From an uncultured Acidobacteriia bacterium (GTDB taxonomy: Bacteria > Acidobacteriota > Terriglobia > Bryobacterales > Bryobacteraceae), in assembly GCA_903923395.1 (NCBI GenBank), contig CAIXXM010000168.1, forward strand, positions 1 to 54,676: a stretch of DNA of 54,676 nucleotides. Reading direction: 5' to 3'. The first letter of the stretch is position 1, and each line of letters starts with the position of its first letter. The notes beneath the pieces are model-generated. The model did not search any database. It was given only the letters and a program-made list of their open reading frames with translations, and had not been told where the DNA came from. Both the position numbers and the translations under genes were made by a program. Shown here in pieces: positions 15,660 through 24,562 of this stretch.

Positions 15660-17018
15660 TTACACGGTTTGTGGCTGTGGCTCCCGCATCATCCGCTGCC
15701 GCTTCCAATACGTCAGCGACCGCCAGCACCATTCGAGGGGTCCATATCGATAAGCCTTCAGCCACAACGGACTCGCAATCAGCGAAATCACCCACATCCC
15801 GGCGACTACGTAATACAACTGATACCGCTGTAACTTCCCGAACATGTTGAAGCCGTAGCCATAGAACACCACACCATAAATCAACGAGTGCAGAATGTAA
15901 TTCGAGAATGCCGTCTGCCCTACCGCCGACAACGCCCTCTGCAGCTTCGGCAGCCATCCCGAGCGGAAGAACAGGATCAGCAGCGCCATGTGTCCAATCG
16001 TCATCGCCACCCTGGCGGATTGATAGGTGGCATAAGTAAACCCGGTTTGGTCCGGGTCAAAGCCCTGTTTCCAGGCAGCAACCGCGGAGAACGTGCTCAC
16101 AGGGATACCGAACAGATAGGCATACAGCATCAGCCGGAGATAGAACTGCGTGGATCTTTCCGCCGAGAGTATTCCCGCTTTCAGGAAGGCAATCCCCACC
16201 AGCATCATCGCCAACATATCCCAGGGGCTGGGCGAATAGAAAGGCGTGCTGTGCCAGTCTTTCACCACCGCTGCGCGCTTGGCCACCAGATGAAAATAGC
16301 CGCCGGAATACATCGCCGTTTCCTTCTTGAGTTCCTCCGGCGATGGGCTGAAGTACTTTCTGATGCCCTCCCATTCCGTTTTCGCTTCTTTCTGCTCCTC
16401 CGTCAGCACCTTGTGCGCCGCTTCCGCCTTCTGCGCTTCCAGATAGGCCTTGTGCATGGAACGCACGCCATAGCCGCGGCCAACACTGATACCTGTCATC
16501 ACCACAACGAAAATACCCGCCGTGATCAGCAGTGCTTTCGGGCGCGCACGCAGCAGCGGCAATAGAATCAACCCGAGCAGTGCGTAGGGGTACAGGATAT
16601 CTCCGTGCCAGATCAGATAGGCGTGGATCATGCCGAACAACATGAGCCATAAGATCCGGCGGTAATAAATCTCAGCGGCCTTGAGGCCCGCACCCTTGTC
16701 ATCCAGCCGGTGAATGAGTAGATAGGTGCTGGCGCCGAACATCATGGAGAACAAACCCCGCATCTTGCCATCAAACAGGATGTACTGCAGTAGAAAGGCA
16801 ACCAGATTGGGACCCTCGGCGCCGCCCCCAACTTTGGGGTTCAGGTCCGCCGCCAGAGGCAGCCCTGAGAAAATAATGTTCATGATTGCGATGCCAAGCA
16901 AAGCCACGCCACGCAGTAGATCGATGGAAGAGATCCGTTCCGCCGCCACAGCAGGAACAAAGATTTCCTGCTGTAATTGCGGCACCGCCTCAGAAGATGC
17001 GAGAGTTTCGGGTGACAT
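15660..17018 (-). CDS. DUF418 (YeiB-like) membrane protein, paralogue 2
   Basis: A 452-aa protein closely similar to the next gene downstream. It shares SSIDLLRGVALLGIA, GKMRGLFSMMFGAS, IYYRRILWLMLFGMIHAYLI and the C-terminal KAYRYGPLEWCWRSLTYWKR. About ten membrane helices surround a charged cytoplasmic insertion (residues 185-240, AYLEAQKAEAAHKVLTEEQK), which is the most diverged part. A tandem duplication followed by divergence of the insertion is the simplest reading. Function is unknown. It is divergent from a receiver-domain gene at 17080 and shares a short promoter gap with it. Confidence 0.88.
   Translation of the reverse strand: MSPETLASSEAVPQLQQEIFVPAVAAERISSIDLLRGVALLGIAIMNIIFSGLPLAADLNPKVGGGAEGPNLVAFLLQYILFDGKMRGLFSMMFGASTYLLIHRLDDKGAGLKAAEIYYRRILWLMLFGMIHAYLIWHGDILYPYALLGLILLPLLRARPKALLITAGIFVVVMTGISVGRGYGVRSMHKAYLEAQKAEAAHKVLTEEQKEAKTEWEGIRKYFSPSPEELKKETAMYSGGYFHLVAKRAAVVKDWHSTPFYSPSPWDMLAMMLVGIAFLKAGILSAERSTQFYLRLMLYAYLFGIPVSTFSAVAAWKQGFDPDQTGFTYATYQSARVAMTIGHMALLILFFRSGWLPKLQRALSAVGQTAFSNYILHSLIYGVVFYGYGFNMFGKLQRYQLYYVVAGMWVISLIASPLWLKAYRYGPLEWCWRSLTYWKRQRMMREPQPQTV
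15705..15737 (-). repeat. 33-bp exact repeat shared with the DUF418 paralogue, copy 2
   Basis: This is identical to 14314-14346 and lies in the same place relative to the gene end, within the conserved C-terminal coding motif. Confidence 0.85.
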
Positions 17019-17079
17019 AGGTGTTTCGCGTAGAGTACTACAAATCCAAATAGTAAGTTACAGTAAAAAAAATAGAGCA

Positions 17080-17475
17080 ATGTCTGAAGTCACACCCAAT
17101 ATGATCCTCGTAGTCGATGATGAGGCGGACATTTTGCGCCTTGTAGAGGCACTTTTGCAGCAACTGGGCTATAAAACAGTGACCGCGAAAGGTGCGGATG
17201 CCGCGCTCAAAACCTTCCAGTCCATGGCGAAATCTCCGGAACTGGTGCTCACTGATGTTGTGATGCCCGGCATGAGCGGTCCCATGCTGGCCGACCGTTT
17301 ACTGCAACTCGACCCCGGCGTGAAGGTTCTCTTTATGTCCGGCTACGATGACCGTCATGTCGTGCAGAAATATGTGGTGGAGCAAGGGTTCGCCTTGATC
17401 CCCAAGCCGTTTACCCTCCAGCGGCTCGGTGCCTTCGTGGCGGATGTTCTCGAGGGACGTCAGCCTAGTGTCTGA
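17080..17475 (+). CDS. Single-domain response regulator (receiver only)
   Basis: A 131-aa CheY-like receiver without an output domain. Visible residues are D13/D14 (ILVVDDEAD), the phospho-acceptor D59 ([13 protein letters not shown]), the switch Ser87 (MSGYD) and K109 (IPKPF). The ATG at 17080 ([12 protein letters not shown]) is preferred because upstream in-frame sequence is antisense to the DUF418 gene; ATG 17101 is a shorter option. The acylphosphatase start overlaps its stop, so it may head the housekeeping run downstream. No kinase is adjacent. Confidence 0.9.
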   Translation: MSEVTPNMILVVDDEADILRLVEALLQQLGYKTVTAKGADAALKTFQSMAKSPELVLTDVVMPGMSGPMLADRLLQLDPGVKVLFMSGYDDRHVVQKYVVEQGFALIPKPFTLQRLGAFVADVLEGRQPSV

Positions 17476-17749
17476 GCCGCAACTGGAGGCACGCGAATGG
17501 CGCGTCCGGGGTCGCGTACAGGGAGTCGGCTTCCGGTGGTTCGTTGCCAGGCATGCGAAAGCCATCGGCGTTGCTGGCTGGGCGAAGAACCTGGATGACG
17601 GCACCGTGCAGGTTTACGCGGTTGGGATCACCAAAGAACTCGACATCCTGGCCGGTCTTCTGCACCGGGGCCCGCAAGGTGCTGACGTTCGCGGGGTTGA
17701 GCAGCGCCAAGCCGCCGTGCAACAATTGAATTCGTTTCGCACTGGCTGA
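17468..17749 (+). CDS. Acylphosphatase
   Basis: A 93-aa enzyme from GTG 17468; ATG 17444 or 17429 would extend it by 8 or 13 residues with more overlap of the receiver gene. It hydrolyses carboxyl-phosphate bonds such as acetyl phosphate. The signature [14 protein letters not shown] carries the catalytic Arg, and [17 protein letters not shown] the catalytic Asn. Length equals the usual ~92 aa. It overlaps the receiver-protein stop by 8 nt and precedes apt by 10 nt, implying one transcript. Confidence 0.9.
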   Translation: MSEPQLEAREWRVRGRVQGVGFRWFVARHAKAIGVAGWAKNLDDGTVQVYAVGITKELDILAGLLHRGPQGADVRGVEQRQAAVQQLNSFRTG

Positions 17750-17759
17750 GGCAACCCTT

Positions 17760-18287
17760 TTGGAACAACTGAAATCTCTCATCCGGGAAATTCCGGATTT
17801 CCCCAAACCTGGCATTCTCTTCTATGACATCACCACCCTTCTGAAGGACCCCGCAGGTCTCAAAGGCACCATTGACGGTCTCAAAACCGGCTTTGAAGCC
17901 ATGGGGAAGAAGGTGGATGTCGTCATTGGCATGGAAGCGCGCGGCTTTATCTTCGCGCCGGCTCTCGCGGTGGCTCTAGGCGCCGGCTTCGTTCCGGTCC
18001 GCAAGCCGAAGAAACTGCCCGCTGAAACTGTGAGCGTCAGTTATGACCTCGAATACGGCCAGGACACTTTGGAAATCCACAAGGACGCCGTCGGACCAGG
18101 CACCCGCGTACTGATCGTCGATGATCTGCTGGCCACGGGCGGGACCGCGGCCGCCGTAGTGCAACTCGTTGAAAAGCTGGGCGGCACCGTGGAAGGCATC
18201 GGCTTCGTGGTCGAACTGACTTTCCTGAACGGTCGCGCCAAACTGCCGGGCTGCGACGTCTACTCGCTGCTCGCCTACGACAAATGA
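17760..18287 (+). CDS. apt: Adenine phosphoribosyltransferase
   Basis: A 175-aa purine-salvage enzyme converting adenine and PRPP to AMP. The opening [20 protein letters not shown] and the PRPP loop [16 protein letters not shown] (near residues 117-132) are diagnostic, and length matches the family. The start is TTG at 17760 with GAGG at 17747-17750; no ATG fits the N-terminal homology. It is followed by ispE with an ATGA overlap. PRPP synthetase (prs) is two genes downstream, so the PRPP supplier and a PRPP user are in one run. Confidence 0.95.
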   Translation: MEQLKSLIREIPDFPKPGILFYDITTLLKDPAGLKGTIDGLKTGFEAMGKKVDVVIGMEARGFIFAPALAVALGAGFVPVRKPKKLPAETVSVSYDLEYGQDTLEIHKDAVGPGTRVLIVDDLLATGGTAAAVVQLVEKLGGTVEGIGFVVELTFLNGRAKLPGCDVYSLLAYDK

Positions 18288-19231
18288 GCGCCCGGCACGT
18301 TACTGTTCCAGCCTTCGCGAAGATCAATCTGGGGCTGAGAATCCTCTACAAGCGCCCGGATAACTATCACGAACTCCGGACCGTTTTCCAGACGATCTCG
18401 CTGCAGGACAGCCTGGCCCTCAGCTTCGAACCCTCCGTCGAAACCGTTGTGCGCATTGATGGCACGCCGGAAATTGCCGACAACCTCGTCGATCGCGCCG
18501 CGCGCGCCGTACTCAGTCACCTCGGCCGGAACGGTACCGTGCATTGTGTGCTCAAGAAACGCATTCCCTCCGGCGCTGGTTTGGGCGGCGGCTCTTCGGA
18601 TGCAGCCGCCGTTCTGCTCGCGCTGCCGTTTCTCATGGGGGAAGCCGTGCCGATGACGACCCTCAGCGCGCTGGGTGCGAAGCTCGGCAGCGACGTGCCC
18701 TTCTTCCTTTACGGCGGTACCGCCCTCGGGCTCGGGCGCGGCGAAGAACTCTACCCATTGCCCGATTTCCCGGCCCAAAACGGCCTGCTGGTGACGCCTC
18801 CCGTGCACTCCTCCACGCCCGAAGCCTACAAGGCACTCAGCGCGGGTTTGACATCATTTTCGTTACAAAATAAACTGGATGGTTTCCAGCAGGAAGTCTG
18901 GAGCGGGGTTCCGGCAGCGGACGGGAACGATTTCGAAAGTGTCGTTTTCGACCGTCATCCGGAGTTGAGGGGAATCAAAGATAGCCTGCTCGGCAGCGGG
19001 GCTTCGTTTTCGGCGATGTCCGGCAGCGGGTCTTCTGTGTTCGGCTTTTTCTCTTCCGCCGGGGGAGCCAAACTGGCAGCGGCGGAGCTGGGCGATTACC
19101 CCGCGCACCTCTTCGAACTCGTTAGCCGTGCGGATTACCGCAGAGTGTGGGCGGAGGCACTCGGAATCTCCGGTGCGATCCAAAATCAAACAATAGGGAT
19201 GGAATGGCCTCCACAAAACCCGCACGAATAA
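18284..19231 (+). CDS. ispE: 4-diphosphocytidyl-2-C-methyl-D-erythritol kinase
   Basis: A 315-aa GHMP kinase of the MEP isoprenoid pathway, phosphorylating CDP-methylerythritol. N-terminal [20 protein letters not shown] holds the conserved Lys and substrate His region. The GHMP ATP loop [15 protein letters not shown] spans residues 95-109, and [13 protein letters not shown] is the C-terminal motif. It starts within the apt stop (ATGA) and overlaps the start of prs, so it is in the same operon. Length is slightly above the usual 280-310. Confidence 0.95.
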   Translation: MSARHVTVPAFAKINLGLRILYKRPDNYHELRTVFQTISLQDSLALSFEPSVETVVRIDGTPEIADNLVDRAARAVLSHLGRNGTVHCVLKKRIPSGAGLGGGSSDAAAVLLALPFLMGEAVPMTTLSALGAKLGSDVPFFLYGGTALGLGRGEELYPLPDFPAQNGLLVTPPVHSSTPEAYKALSAGLTSFSLQNKLDGFQQEVWSGVPAADGNDFESVVFDRHPELRGIKDSLLGSGASFSAMSGSGSSVFGFFSSAGGAKLAAAELGDYPAHLFELVSRADYRRVWAEALGISGAIQNQTIGMEWPPQNPHE

Positions 19232-20178
19232 TGGATTCCGAACGGATCAAGATCTTCACCGGCAGCGCCAACCCGGAGCTTGCCGAGCAGATGTGTGCCG
19301 CTTTGCGCCTGCCGCTCAGCAAGATGAAGCTGCGCCGCTTTGCGGACCAGGAAATCAATCTCCAGATCCTTGAGAACGTGCGCGGTGCCGATTGCTTCGT
19401 GGTGCAGCCGACCTGCAATCCCGGTGACAGCCATCTCATGGAAGTGCTCTGCATTATGGATGCCCTGAAACGGTCATCGGCGGAGCGCATCACAGCAGTG
19501 TTACCCTATTATGGGTACGGTCGTCAGGACCGCAAAGATAAACCACGAGTGCCGATTTCGGCAAAACTGGTGGCTTCTTTGCTGGAAACGGCGGGTGCGG
19601 ACCGGATTATGGCCCTTGATCTTCATGCGGCACAGATCCAAGGGTTCTTCGATAAACCGGTCGATCATTTGTTCTTCCGGCCGGTCATCATCGATTACTT
19701 CAAACCGTTGAATATTCCCGATCTGATGGTGGTTTCGCCAGATGCCGGGGGTGTGGAGCGCGCGCGGTCCGTGGCGAAGCGGTTGAACGCCAGGCTCGCT
19801 ATCGTGGATAAGCGGCGCGAAGAGGCCAACGTGGCGGAAGTCATGAACGTGATTGGCGACGTGGAAGGGCAGAACTGCCTCATGGTCGATGACCTCATCG
19901 ATACGGCAGGGACGCTGGTCAAAGGTGCGGAAGCGCTGTTGAGCCACGGTGCGAAGTCCGTGCGGGCAATCGCAACGCATGCGGTGCTTTCGGGCCCGGC
20001 TGTAGACCGGATCCGGGAGTCAAGAATTACCGAGGTGGTCTTCTCGAATTCCATCCCGCTCTCACAGGCGGCCAAGGATACGGGCAAGATCAAGCAGTTG
20101 TCGGTGGCACCTTTGCTCGCAAGAGCGGTGCAATCGATTCACGAAGAGACTTCGGTCAGTATTTTGTTTGAGTCGTAG
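19204..20178 (+). CDS. prs: Ribose-phosphate pyrophosphokinase (PRPP synthetase)
   Basis: A 324-aa enzyme making PRPP from ribose-5-phosphate and ATP. Motifs are IKIFTGSANPELAEQMC, LPYYGYGRQDRKDKPRVPIS, ALDLHAAQIQGFFD and the PRPP-binding NCLMVDDLIDTAGTL. ATG 19204 is supported by AGGGA a few bases upstream and gives a 28-nt overlap with ispE. ATG 19231, overlapping the ispE stop as TAATG, aligns equally well with known N-termini and could be used by reinitiation. It precedes rplY by 97 nt, an arrangement (ispE-prs-rplY-pth) common in bacteria. Confidence 0.95.
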   Translation: MASTKPARIMDSERIKIFTGSANPELAEQMCAALRLPLSKMKLRRFADQEINLQILENVRGADCFVVQPTCNPGDSHLMEVLCIMDALKRSSAERITAVLPYYGYGRQDRKDKPRVPISAKLVASLLETAGADRIMALDLHAAQIQGFFDKPVDHLFFRPVIIDYFKPLNIPDLMVVSPDAGGVERARSVAKRLNARLAIVDKRREEANVAEVMNVIGDVEGQNCLMVDDLIDTAGTLVKGAEALLSHGAKSVRAIATHAVLSGPAVDRIRESRITEVVFSNSIPLSQAAKDTGKIKQLSVAPLLARAVQSIHEETSVSILFES

Positions 20179-20275
20179 TTCGCAGTCTGAAAAAAACTGA
20201 GCAGTACAAACGCAACCCACGGTACCAGTCGGGCCAATTTCGAGCCGGATGAGGGAACGGACTTGCGGAGGAAAA

Positions 20276-20893
20276 ATGATACTTGACGTTGTAGTAACCG
20301 CAGAGCCGCGCGCCACGCGTGGCAAGAATGAATCGAAGCGCGCCCGCAGGGCCGGCAAGGTTCCCGCCGTAGTTTACGGGGCTTTCAAAGATCCCCAGGC
20401 GATCAGCGTAAACCCCAAAGACATCCTCAAGATTGTCCGCAGCAAGACGGGCCACAACTCCATCTTCAACCTGGATATTCCCGGTGTGGAGCAGACCCCC
20501 GTGATCGTTGCCGATGAACAGTACGACCCCATCAAGGGCGCTCTGATGCATGTGGATCTGAAGCGCATTGACATGACCCGCCCTATCAAGGTCTCCGTTC
20601 CGGTTGTGATGACGGGCGACGCCAAGATGGTGAAGCAGGTCGGCGGTACCCTCGACTTCATCACCCGCCGCGTGGAAATCGAGTGTCTCCCCGGCGATAT
20701 TCCCGATAACTTCATCGTCGATATCACCTCCTTCGGCAAGGGTTCCGCGATGCGCGTGAAAGACCTTGTTGTGAAGGAAGGCACCCGCGTTGTCACCCCC
20801 GGCGCTTCCATCCTGGCCCATGTGGTCGGCGGCAAGGAAGAAGTGGCTGTCGCGGTGGTCGAAGAAGCGCCCAAGAAGGGCAAGAAGAAGTAA
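20276..20893 (+). CDS. rplY: 50S ribosomal protein L25/general stress protein Ctc
   Basis: A 205-aa 5S rRNA-binding protein of the long TL5/Ctc type. An L25 domain (residues 1-95, with ESKRARRAGKVPAVVYG and HVDLKRIDMTRPIKVSVPV) is followed by the C-terminal TL5 beta domain (GGTLDFITRRVEIECLPGDI) and a lysine-rich tail. GGAGG just upstream fixes ATG 20276. It is seven bases from pth, as in many genomes. The 97-nt leader after prs may contain a promoter but no hexamers stand out. Confidence 0.95.
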   Translation: MILDVVVTAEPRATRGKNESKRARRAGKVPAVVYGAFKDPQAISVNPKDILKIVRSKTGHNSIFNLDIPGVEQTPVIVADEQYDPIKGALMHVDLKRIDMTRPIKVSVPVVMTGDAKMVKQVGGTLDFITRRVEIECLPGDIPDNFIVDITSFGKGSAMRVKDLVVKEGTRVVTPGASILAHVVGGKEEVAVAVVEEAPKKGKKK

Positions 20894-20899
20894 GCTTTC

Positions 20900-21469
20900 A
20901 TGTGGCTGGTGGTCGGTCTGGGGAATCCGGGCTTGGAGTATGCGAATACGCCGCATAACCTGGGTTTTCTGGTGGTGGACCGCCTCGCGGAGCGCCACGG
21001 CATCCGGCTGAGCCGCAAGGAATGTCAGGCTTTGGTGGGGCAGGGAAGCGTGGCCGGGCAACCGGTGCTTGCCGCCAAACCGCAGACTTACATGAACCTG
21101 AGCGGCGTGGCGGTCAAACCTTTGCTCGCGAAGGCGGAAGCCGAACCGGCTGCTTTAATTCTGGTTTATGACGAGCTGGATCTGCCGTGGGGCTCGATCC
21201 GCGTGCGCCCGAAAGGGTCAGCGGCGGGCCACAACGGGATCAAGGACGTTATTGTAAAGCTCGGGACGCAGGAATTCCCGAGAGTTCGCCTGGGGGTACA
21301 CCCCGGACATCCGCTCACAAGCGGTGCGGACTATCTGTTGTCGCGGTTTTCGCGGCAGCAAAACGAAGGTTTGGATGCCTTGCTCGACCTTGGGGCCGAT
21401 GCAGTGGAATCCATAATTGCCGAGGGCGTCGAAAAGTCCATGACCCGGTTCAACGGCGCTGCAAAATGA
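20900..21469 (+). CDS. pth: Peptidyl-tRNA hydrolase
   Basis: A 189-aa Pth1 enzyme that frees peptides from peptidyl-tRNA dropped by ribosomes. Signature motifs are VVGLGNPGLEYANTPHNLGF (Asn and the catalytic His of the NxxHN region), KPQTYMNLSG, YDELDLPWG and KGSAAGHNGIKDVI. Length matches the family (about 185-200). It follows rplY by six bases and is 51 nt before rpsF. Confidence 0.96.
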   Translation: MWLVVGLGNPGLEYANTPHNLGFLVVDRLAERHGIRLSRKECQALVGQGSVAGQPVLAAKPQTYMNLSGVAVKPLLAKAEAEPAALILVYDELDLPWGSIRVRPKGSAAGHNGIKDVIVKLGTQEFPRVRLGVHPGHPLTSGADYLLSRFSRQQNEGLDALLDLGADAVESIIAEGVEKSMTRFNGAAK

Positions 21470-21520
21470 GCGCCGGTCACTTGGCCGGTCACGCCCGGGG
21501 CTGAAACGCAAGAAGGAAGA

Positions 21521-22042
21521 ATGACTCGAATCTACGAATCTCTGTTCATCGTCAAACCCGATGCGGCAGAAGAAGATATTGATGCGCTCGTCGAAACCTT
21601 GTCAAAGAACATTACCGCCGCCGGCGGTACCGTTGACAAAGTGGAGAAGTGGGGCAAGCGGCGCCTGGCTTACAGGGTGGAAAAGAACCGCGAAGGCTAC
21701 TACGTTCTGATCGTTTTCACTGCGCTTCCCGCTGCGGTGAAGGAATACGAACGCCGTATGCGTGTGACGGATTCGGTGATTAAGTTCATCACCGTCCGCA
21801 TCGACGAAACGCTGAAGCGCCTCGACAAGAAGAAGAAAGATCGCGAGAAGCGCGCGCAGCGCAAGCCGCAGCCCGTTGCTCCCGCCCCGTCGCTCGCCCA
21901 GGAAATGCTTGGCGGCGGCGAAGCTCATCCCGTGCCCGGAGCACCTGTTCCCGGCAAGCCCGCACCGGCGGCTCCGGTAGCTGAAGCGGCTGTTGAAGCA
22001 GCTGCGGTTGCCGCACCTGTTGCGGAAACGCAGGAAAGCTAG
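21521..22042 (+). CDS. rpsF: 30S ribosomal protein S6 with long C-terminal extension
   Basis: A 173-aa protein. The S6 domain (residues 1-100, [19 protein letters not shown] and [19 protein letters not shown]) is normal. Residues about 105-173 form an added tail: first very basic ([17 protein letters not shown]), then Ala/Pro-rich. Typical S6 is 95-135 aa. The tail may contact rRNA or be disordered. AAGGA precedes ATG 21521. It heads the S6-S18-L9 group, but no ssb gene lies between S6 and S18, unlike in many bacteria. Confidence 0.95.
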   Translation: MTRIYESLFIVKPDAAEEDIDALVETLSKNITAAGGTVDKVEKWGKRRLAYRVEKNREGYYVLIVFTALPAAVKEYERRMRVTDSVIKFITVRIDETLKRLDKKKKDREKRAQRKPQPVAPAPSLAQEMLGGGEAHPVPGAPVPGKPAPAAPVAEAAVEAAAVAAPVAETQES

Positions 22043-22059
22043 AGAGGAGACAGAACACC

Positions 22060-22362
22060 ATGGCTGAACAAAAAGGCGGGCGGCCGATTGCCGCCAATCA
22101 ACGTCCCACGGGCGGCGACAAAGCCGTTGCCGTTGGCAAGAAACAGTACTTCCGCCGGAAGAAGGTTTGCCGGTTCTGTGTCGAGAAGATCGACGACATC
22201 AACTACAAGGATGTCCGCCTTCTCTCGAGCTTCATCGCTGAGCGCGGCAAGATTGTTCCCCGCCGCATCTCCGGTGTTTGCGCACCCCACCAGCGCCGTT
22301 TGACCGACGCTATCTTCAAAGCCCGGAATATCGCATTGCTGCCCTTCGCGGCGGCGATGTAA
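22060..22362 (+). CDS. rpsR: 30S ribosomal protein S18
   Basis: A 100-aa S18 protein, binding S6 on the 30S platform. The core [20 protein letters not shown] keeps the C-x2-C pair found in the zinc-type form, followed by [20 protein letters not shown] and the C-terminal [16 protein letters not shown] 25-residue N-terminal extension rich in Gly and Lys is present. GAGGAG upstream supports ATG 22060. It lies 17 nt after rpsF. Confidence 0.96.
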   Translation: MAEQKGGRPIAANQRPTGGDKAVAVGKKQYFRRKKVCRFCVEKIDDINYKDVRLLSSFIAERGKIVPRRISGVCAPHQRRLTDAIFKARNIALLPFAAAM

Positions 22363-22377
22363 GGAGAGACTCGAAAA

Positions 22378-22824
22378 ATGGAAGTCATACTTCGAGAAGA
22401 CATCGAAAAGCTGGGAACCCGTGGCGAAGTAGTCAAAGTCGCCGCCGGTTATGCCCGGAACTTTCTGCTGCCCAAGCGGCTGGCGGTTGCCGCGACCGAT
22501 TCGAACAAGAAGATCGTCGCGCAGGAAAAGGAAGCCCATCTTCGCCGTGAGGTGAAGTTGAAGGGTGAAGCCGAGGAACTCGCAAAGCTGCTGGCTGCCA
22601 AGCCCGTGGAACTCGCGCGCAAGTCCGGGGAAAACGATCATCTGTTCGGTTCGGTAACGTCGCAGGATATCGCCGACGCCCTGACCGCCATGCACTTCAC
22701 CATCGACCGCAAGAAGATCGAACTCGGTGAACCCATCAAGACCCTCGGCGAACACAAGGTGCCAGTGCGTTTGCACCGTGAAGTCACCGCCGAAGTGACC
22801 GTGATCGTCAACAAGGAAGCATAG
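22378..22824 (+). CDS. rplI: 50S ribosomal protein L9
   Basis: A 148-aa L9 protein. The N-terminal rRNA-binding domain (EVILREDIEKLGTRGEVVKV, then AAGYARNFLLPKRLA) is followed by the long connecting helix (about 45-75) and the C-terminal domain (FGSVTSQDIADAL, REVTAEVTVIV). Length is typical. AAGGAGAG precedes ATG 22378. It ends the ribosomal trio; the SDR gene follows after four bases. Confidence 0.96.
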   Translation: MEVILREDIEKLGTRGEVVKVAAGYARNFLLPKRLAVAATDSNKKIVAQEKEAHLRREVKLKGEAEELAKLLAAKPVELARKSGENDHLFGSVTSQDIADALTAMHFTIDRKKIELGEPIKTLGEHKVPVRLHREVTAEVTVIVNKEA

Positions 22825-22828
22825 TCTT

Positions 22829-23572
22829 ATGGCATTCGACTTGAGCGGGCAGACAGCGATTGTTACCGGAGCCGCAACCGGCATCGGGGAAGCGATCGCG
22901 AAGCGTTTGGCGGAAGCCGGCGCGACCGTGGCTGTGGCGGATATGAACCTGGCAGGAGCGGAGCAGGTAGCCGCAACTCTCGGGAACAATTCGTTCGGCG
23001 TTCAAGTGGATGTCTCAGACAGCACCTCAGTGGAGGCGGCCGTGGCGGCAGTTCTTGCCCGCACCGGCCGCATTCACATTGTGGTGAACAACGCGGGCAT
23101 CGCGGGCAAAGCGGCTCCGGTCTGGGAACAGACCAACGCCGATTGGACGCGTGCATTCGAAATCAACGTCAATGGACCCTTCTTCTTCGCCCGCGCCGTG
23201 ATCCCTCACATGCGCGAGCACAAGTATGGAAGGATTGTGAACATCGCCTCCATCGCCGGCAAGGAAGGCAATCCGAATATGAGCGCGTATTCGGCAAGCA
23301 AAGCTGCGGTGATCGGGCTGACCAAGTCTCTGGGCAAGGAAGTCGCAACGGATGGGATCTGCGTGAACGCGGTGTCCCCGGCGGTGATCCGGACCAAGAT
23401 TCTGGAGCAACTCACCGAACAGCAGGTCGCGTACATGACGGACAAGATCCCCATGCGCCGCACCGGTGAACCCGCAGAAATCGCCGCAGTGGTGCATTTC
23501 CTCGCGAGCCCGGATTGCTCGTTTGTAACTGCACAATGCTACGACGCCAGCGGCGGCCGGGCGACTTACTAA
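22829..23572 (+). CDS. Short-chain dehydrogenase/reductase (FabG-like)
   Basis: A 247-aa classical SDR using NAD(P)H. The dinucleotide motif is VTGAATGIGEAIAKRLAEAG, with NNAG at NVVNNAGIAG's position (IHIVVNNAGIAG). The catalytic set is S in VNIASIAGKEG and Y-x3-K in YSASKAAVIGLTKSLGKEVA. The C-terminus DASGGRATY is usual for 3-oxoacyl/sugar reductases. The substrate is not readable; it could be 3-oxoacyl-ACP, a sugar or a steroid-like alcohol. It follows rplI by four bases and its stop lies nine bases from the convergent ParA-like gene. Confidence 0.9.
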   Translation: MAFDLSGQTAIVTGAATGIGEAIAKRLAEAGATVAVADMNLAGAEQVAATLGNNSFGVQVDVSDSTSVEAAVAAVLARTGRIHIVVNNAGIAGKAAPVWEQTNADWTRAFEINVNGPFFFARAVIPHMREHKYGRIVNIASIAGKEGNPNMSAYSASKAAVIGLTKSLGKEVATDGICVNAVSPAVIRTKILEQLTEQQVAYMTDKIPMRRTGEPAEIAAVVHFLASPDCSFVTAQCYDASGGRATY

Positions 23573-23581
23573 CAGCAGCGG

Positions 23582-24562
23582 TTACTCATGTATCCTGGCA
23601 AGAATTTGCTGCGCTAAGTTGCGGAAGTCTTCATAACAATCCCGAACTGCCTCGACATGCGCGCCGATCGCCCCGTCTGACGGGCGCAGCAGAAAGATTG
23701 GTTTTCTTGCCTCCATTGCAAGCGGCATAAGACTTCTGTAATGCTTCAGCCTGGCCAGACAATTGCTGTCCTCTTCGACACGCAGGTCCCCTGAAGCGGT
23801 TTGTCCCAATACGGATTCACAGTATTCGGCAGGGATTCTGTTCATCCACCGCAGGTACGCCTTGACTGGCCGGTCAGCCCTGTTCGCGTGCTGCGTAACA
23901 ACATATCCAGCGGGCTTCATCTCTCCACTCGGCAGTGGCAAGTCCGGATCTGGACTCTTTGTCCGCAGGTCAGTCCAGGCAGCGCGCCACGTCCTTAGTT
24001 GCGGCCCAAGATTTCGCAACCCCTGCAGTGAGAACAAATCCGCAGCCAGGGGAATGACGACATGCTGTGACCCAATTAGAACAGCACGATTGAGAGCTCC
24101 GAGATTCGGGCCAACGTCTACAAGGACAACATCCGCCCCGTGTTTGTCGGCGCTTTGCAGAATCGCTCGATAGAACGCCGTCATCACCCGGAAAGCCGAT
24201 TCATCGCGGTTGTGACATTTTGGCCAAGCTTCAGATAGCTTGTCCTCGAATCCAGACAGTCCCAAATCACCGGGGATAAGATGTATCCGGCTTGCGATTT
24301 GTTCTGTGTGTGGTAGTTTGACATCGCCGATACCACGCATGATTGGATCTACAACCCCTTGAATCGTCAGCGGATGTCGCCCTTCGGGCCACAATTCTAT
24401 AAGCCGATCCTCATCGAGGAACATGCTGGTCAAATTGGATTGCGGGTCTAGATCCGCAACCACAACTGTGAGACCCATTTCCGCGAACATCCATGCGAGG
24501 TGATAGACAAGAGTAGTTTTGCCCACGCCGCCCTTATTGTTGAAAAAAGCAACTGCGTTCAT
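23582..24562 (-). CDS. ParA/MinD-type P-loop ATPase, third gene of cassette
   Basis: A 326-aa ParA-family ATPase. The deviant Walker A NNKGGVGKTT (K10, K15), the A' motif ADLDPQSNLT (D37) and Walker B VVLVDVGPNLGALNRA (D149) are intact, so ATP-dependent dimerisation is expected. No ParB gene, parS-like sites or plasmid genes are present, and a chromosomal ParA would normally sit by parB and the origin. It overlaps the AlbA_2 gene by ATGA and is probably translated with it. G+C is lower than in the flanking housekeeping genes. The role is unknown; spatial positioning or ATP-gated control of the partner is an inference. Confidence 0.88.
   Translation of the reverse strand: MNAVAFFNNKGGVGKTTLVYHLAWMFAEMGLTVVVADLDPQSNLTSMFLDEDRLIELWPEGRHPLTIQGVVDPIMRGIGDVKLPHTEQIASRIHLIPGDLGLSGFEDKLSEAWPKCHNRDESAFRVMTAFYRAILQSADKHGADVVLVDVGPNLGALNRAVLIGSQHVVIPLAADLFSLQGLRNLGPQLRTWRAAWTDLRTKSPDPDLPLPSGEMKPAGYVVTQHANRADRPVKAYLRWMNRIPAEYCESVLGQTASGDLRVEEDSNCLARLKHYRSLMPLAMEARKPIFLLRPSDGAIGAHVEAVRDCYEDFRNLAQQILARIHE

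Noticed and set aside
20156-21061. 301-aa open frame on the minus strand across rplY and pth
   Set aside because: It is antisense to two certain genes and its sequence is His/Glu-rich low-quality reverse-frame protein with no motif.
22039-22989. 316-aa open frame on the minus strand across rpsR and rplI
   Set aside because: It is antisense to ribosomal protein genes with strong ribosome sites; no protein family features.
23582-24562. Chromosome partition locus (parAB-parS) or replication origin
   Set aside because: There is no parB, no parS-like palindromes, and no dnaA, gidA or rpmH nearby.
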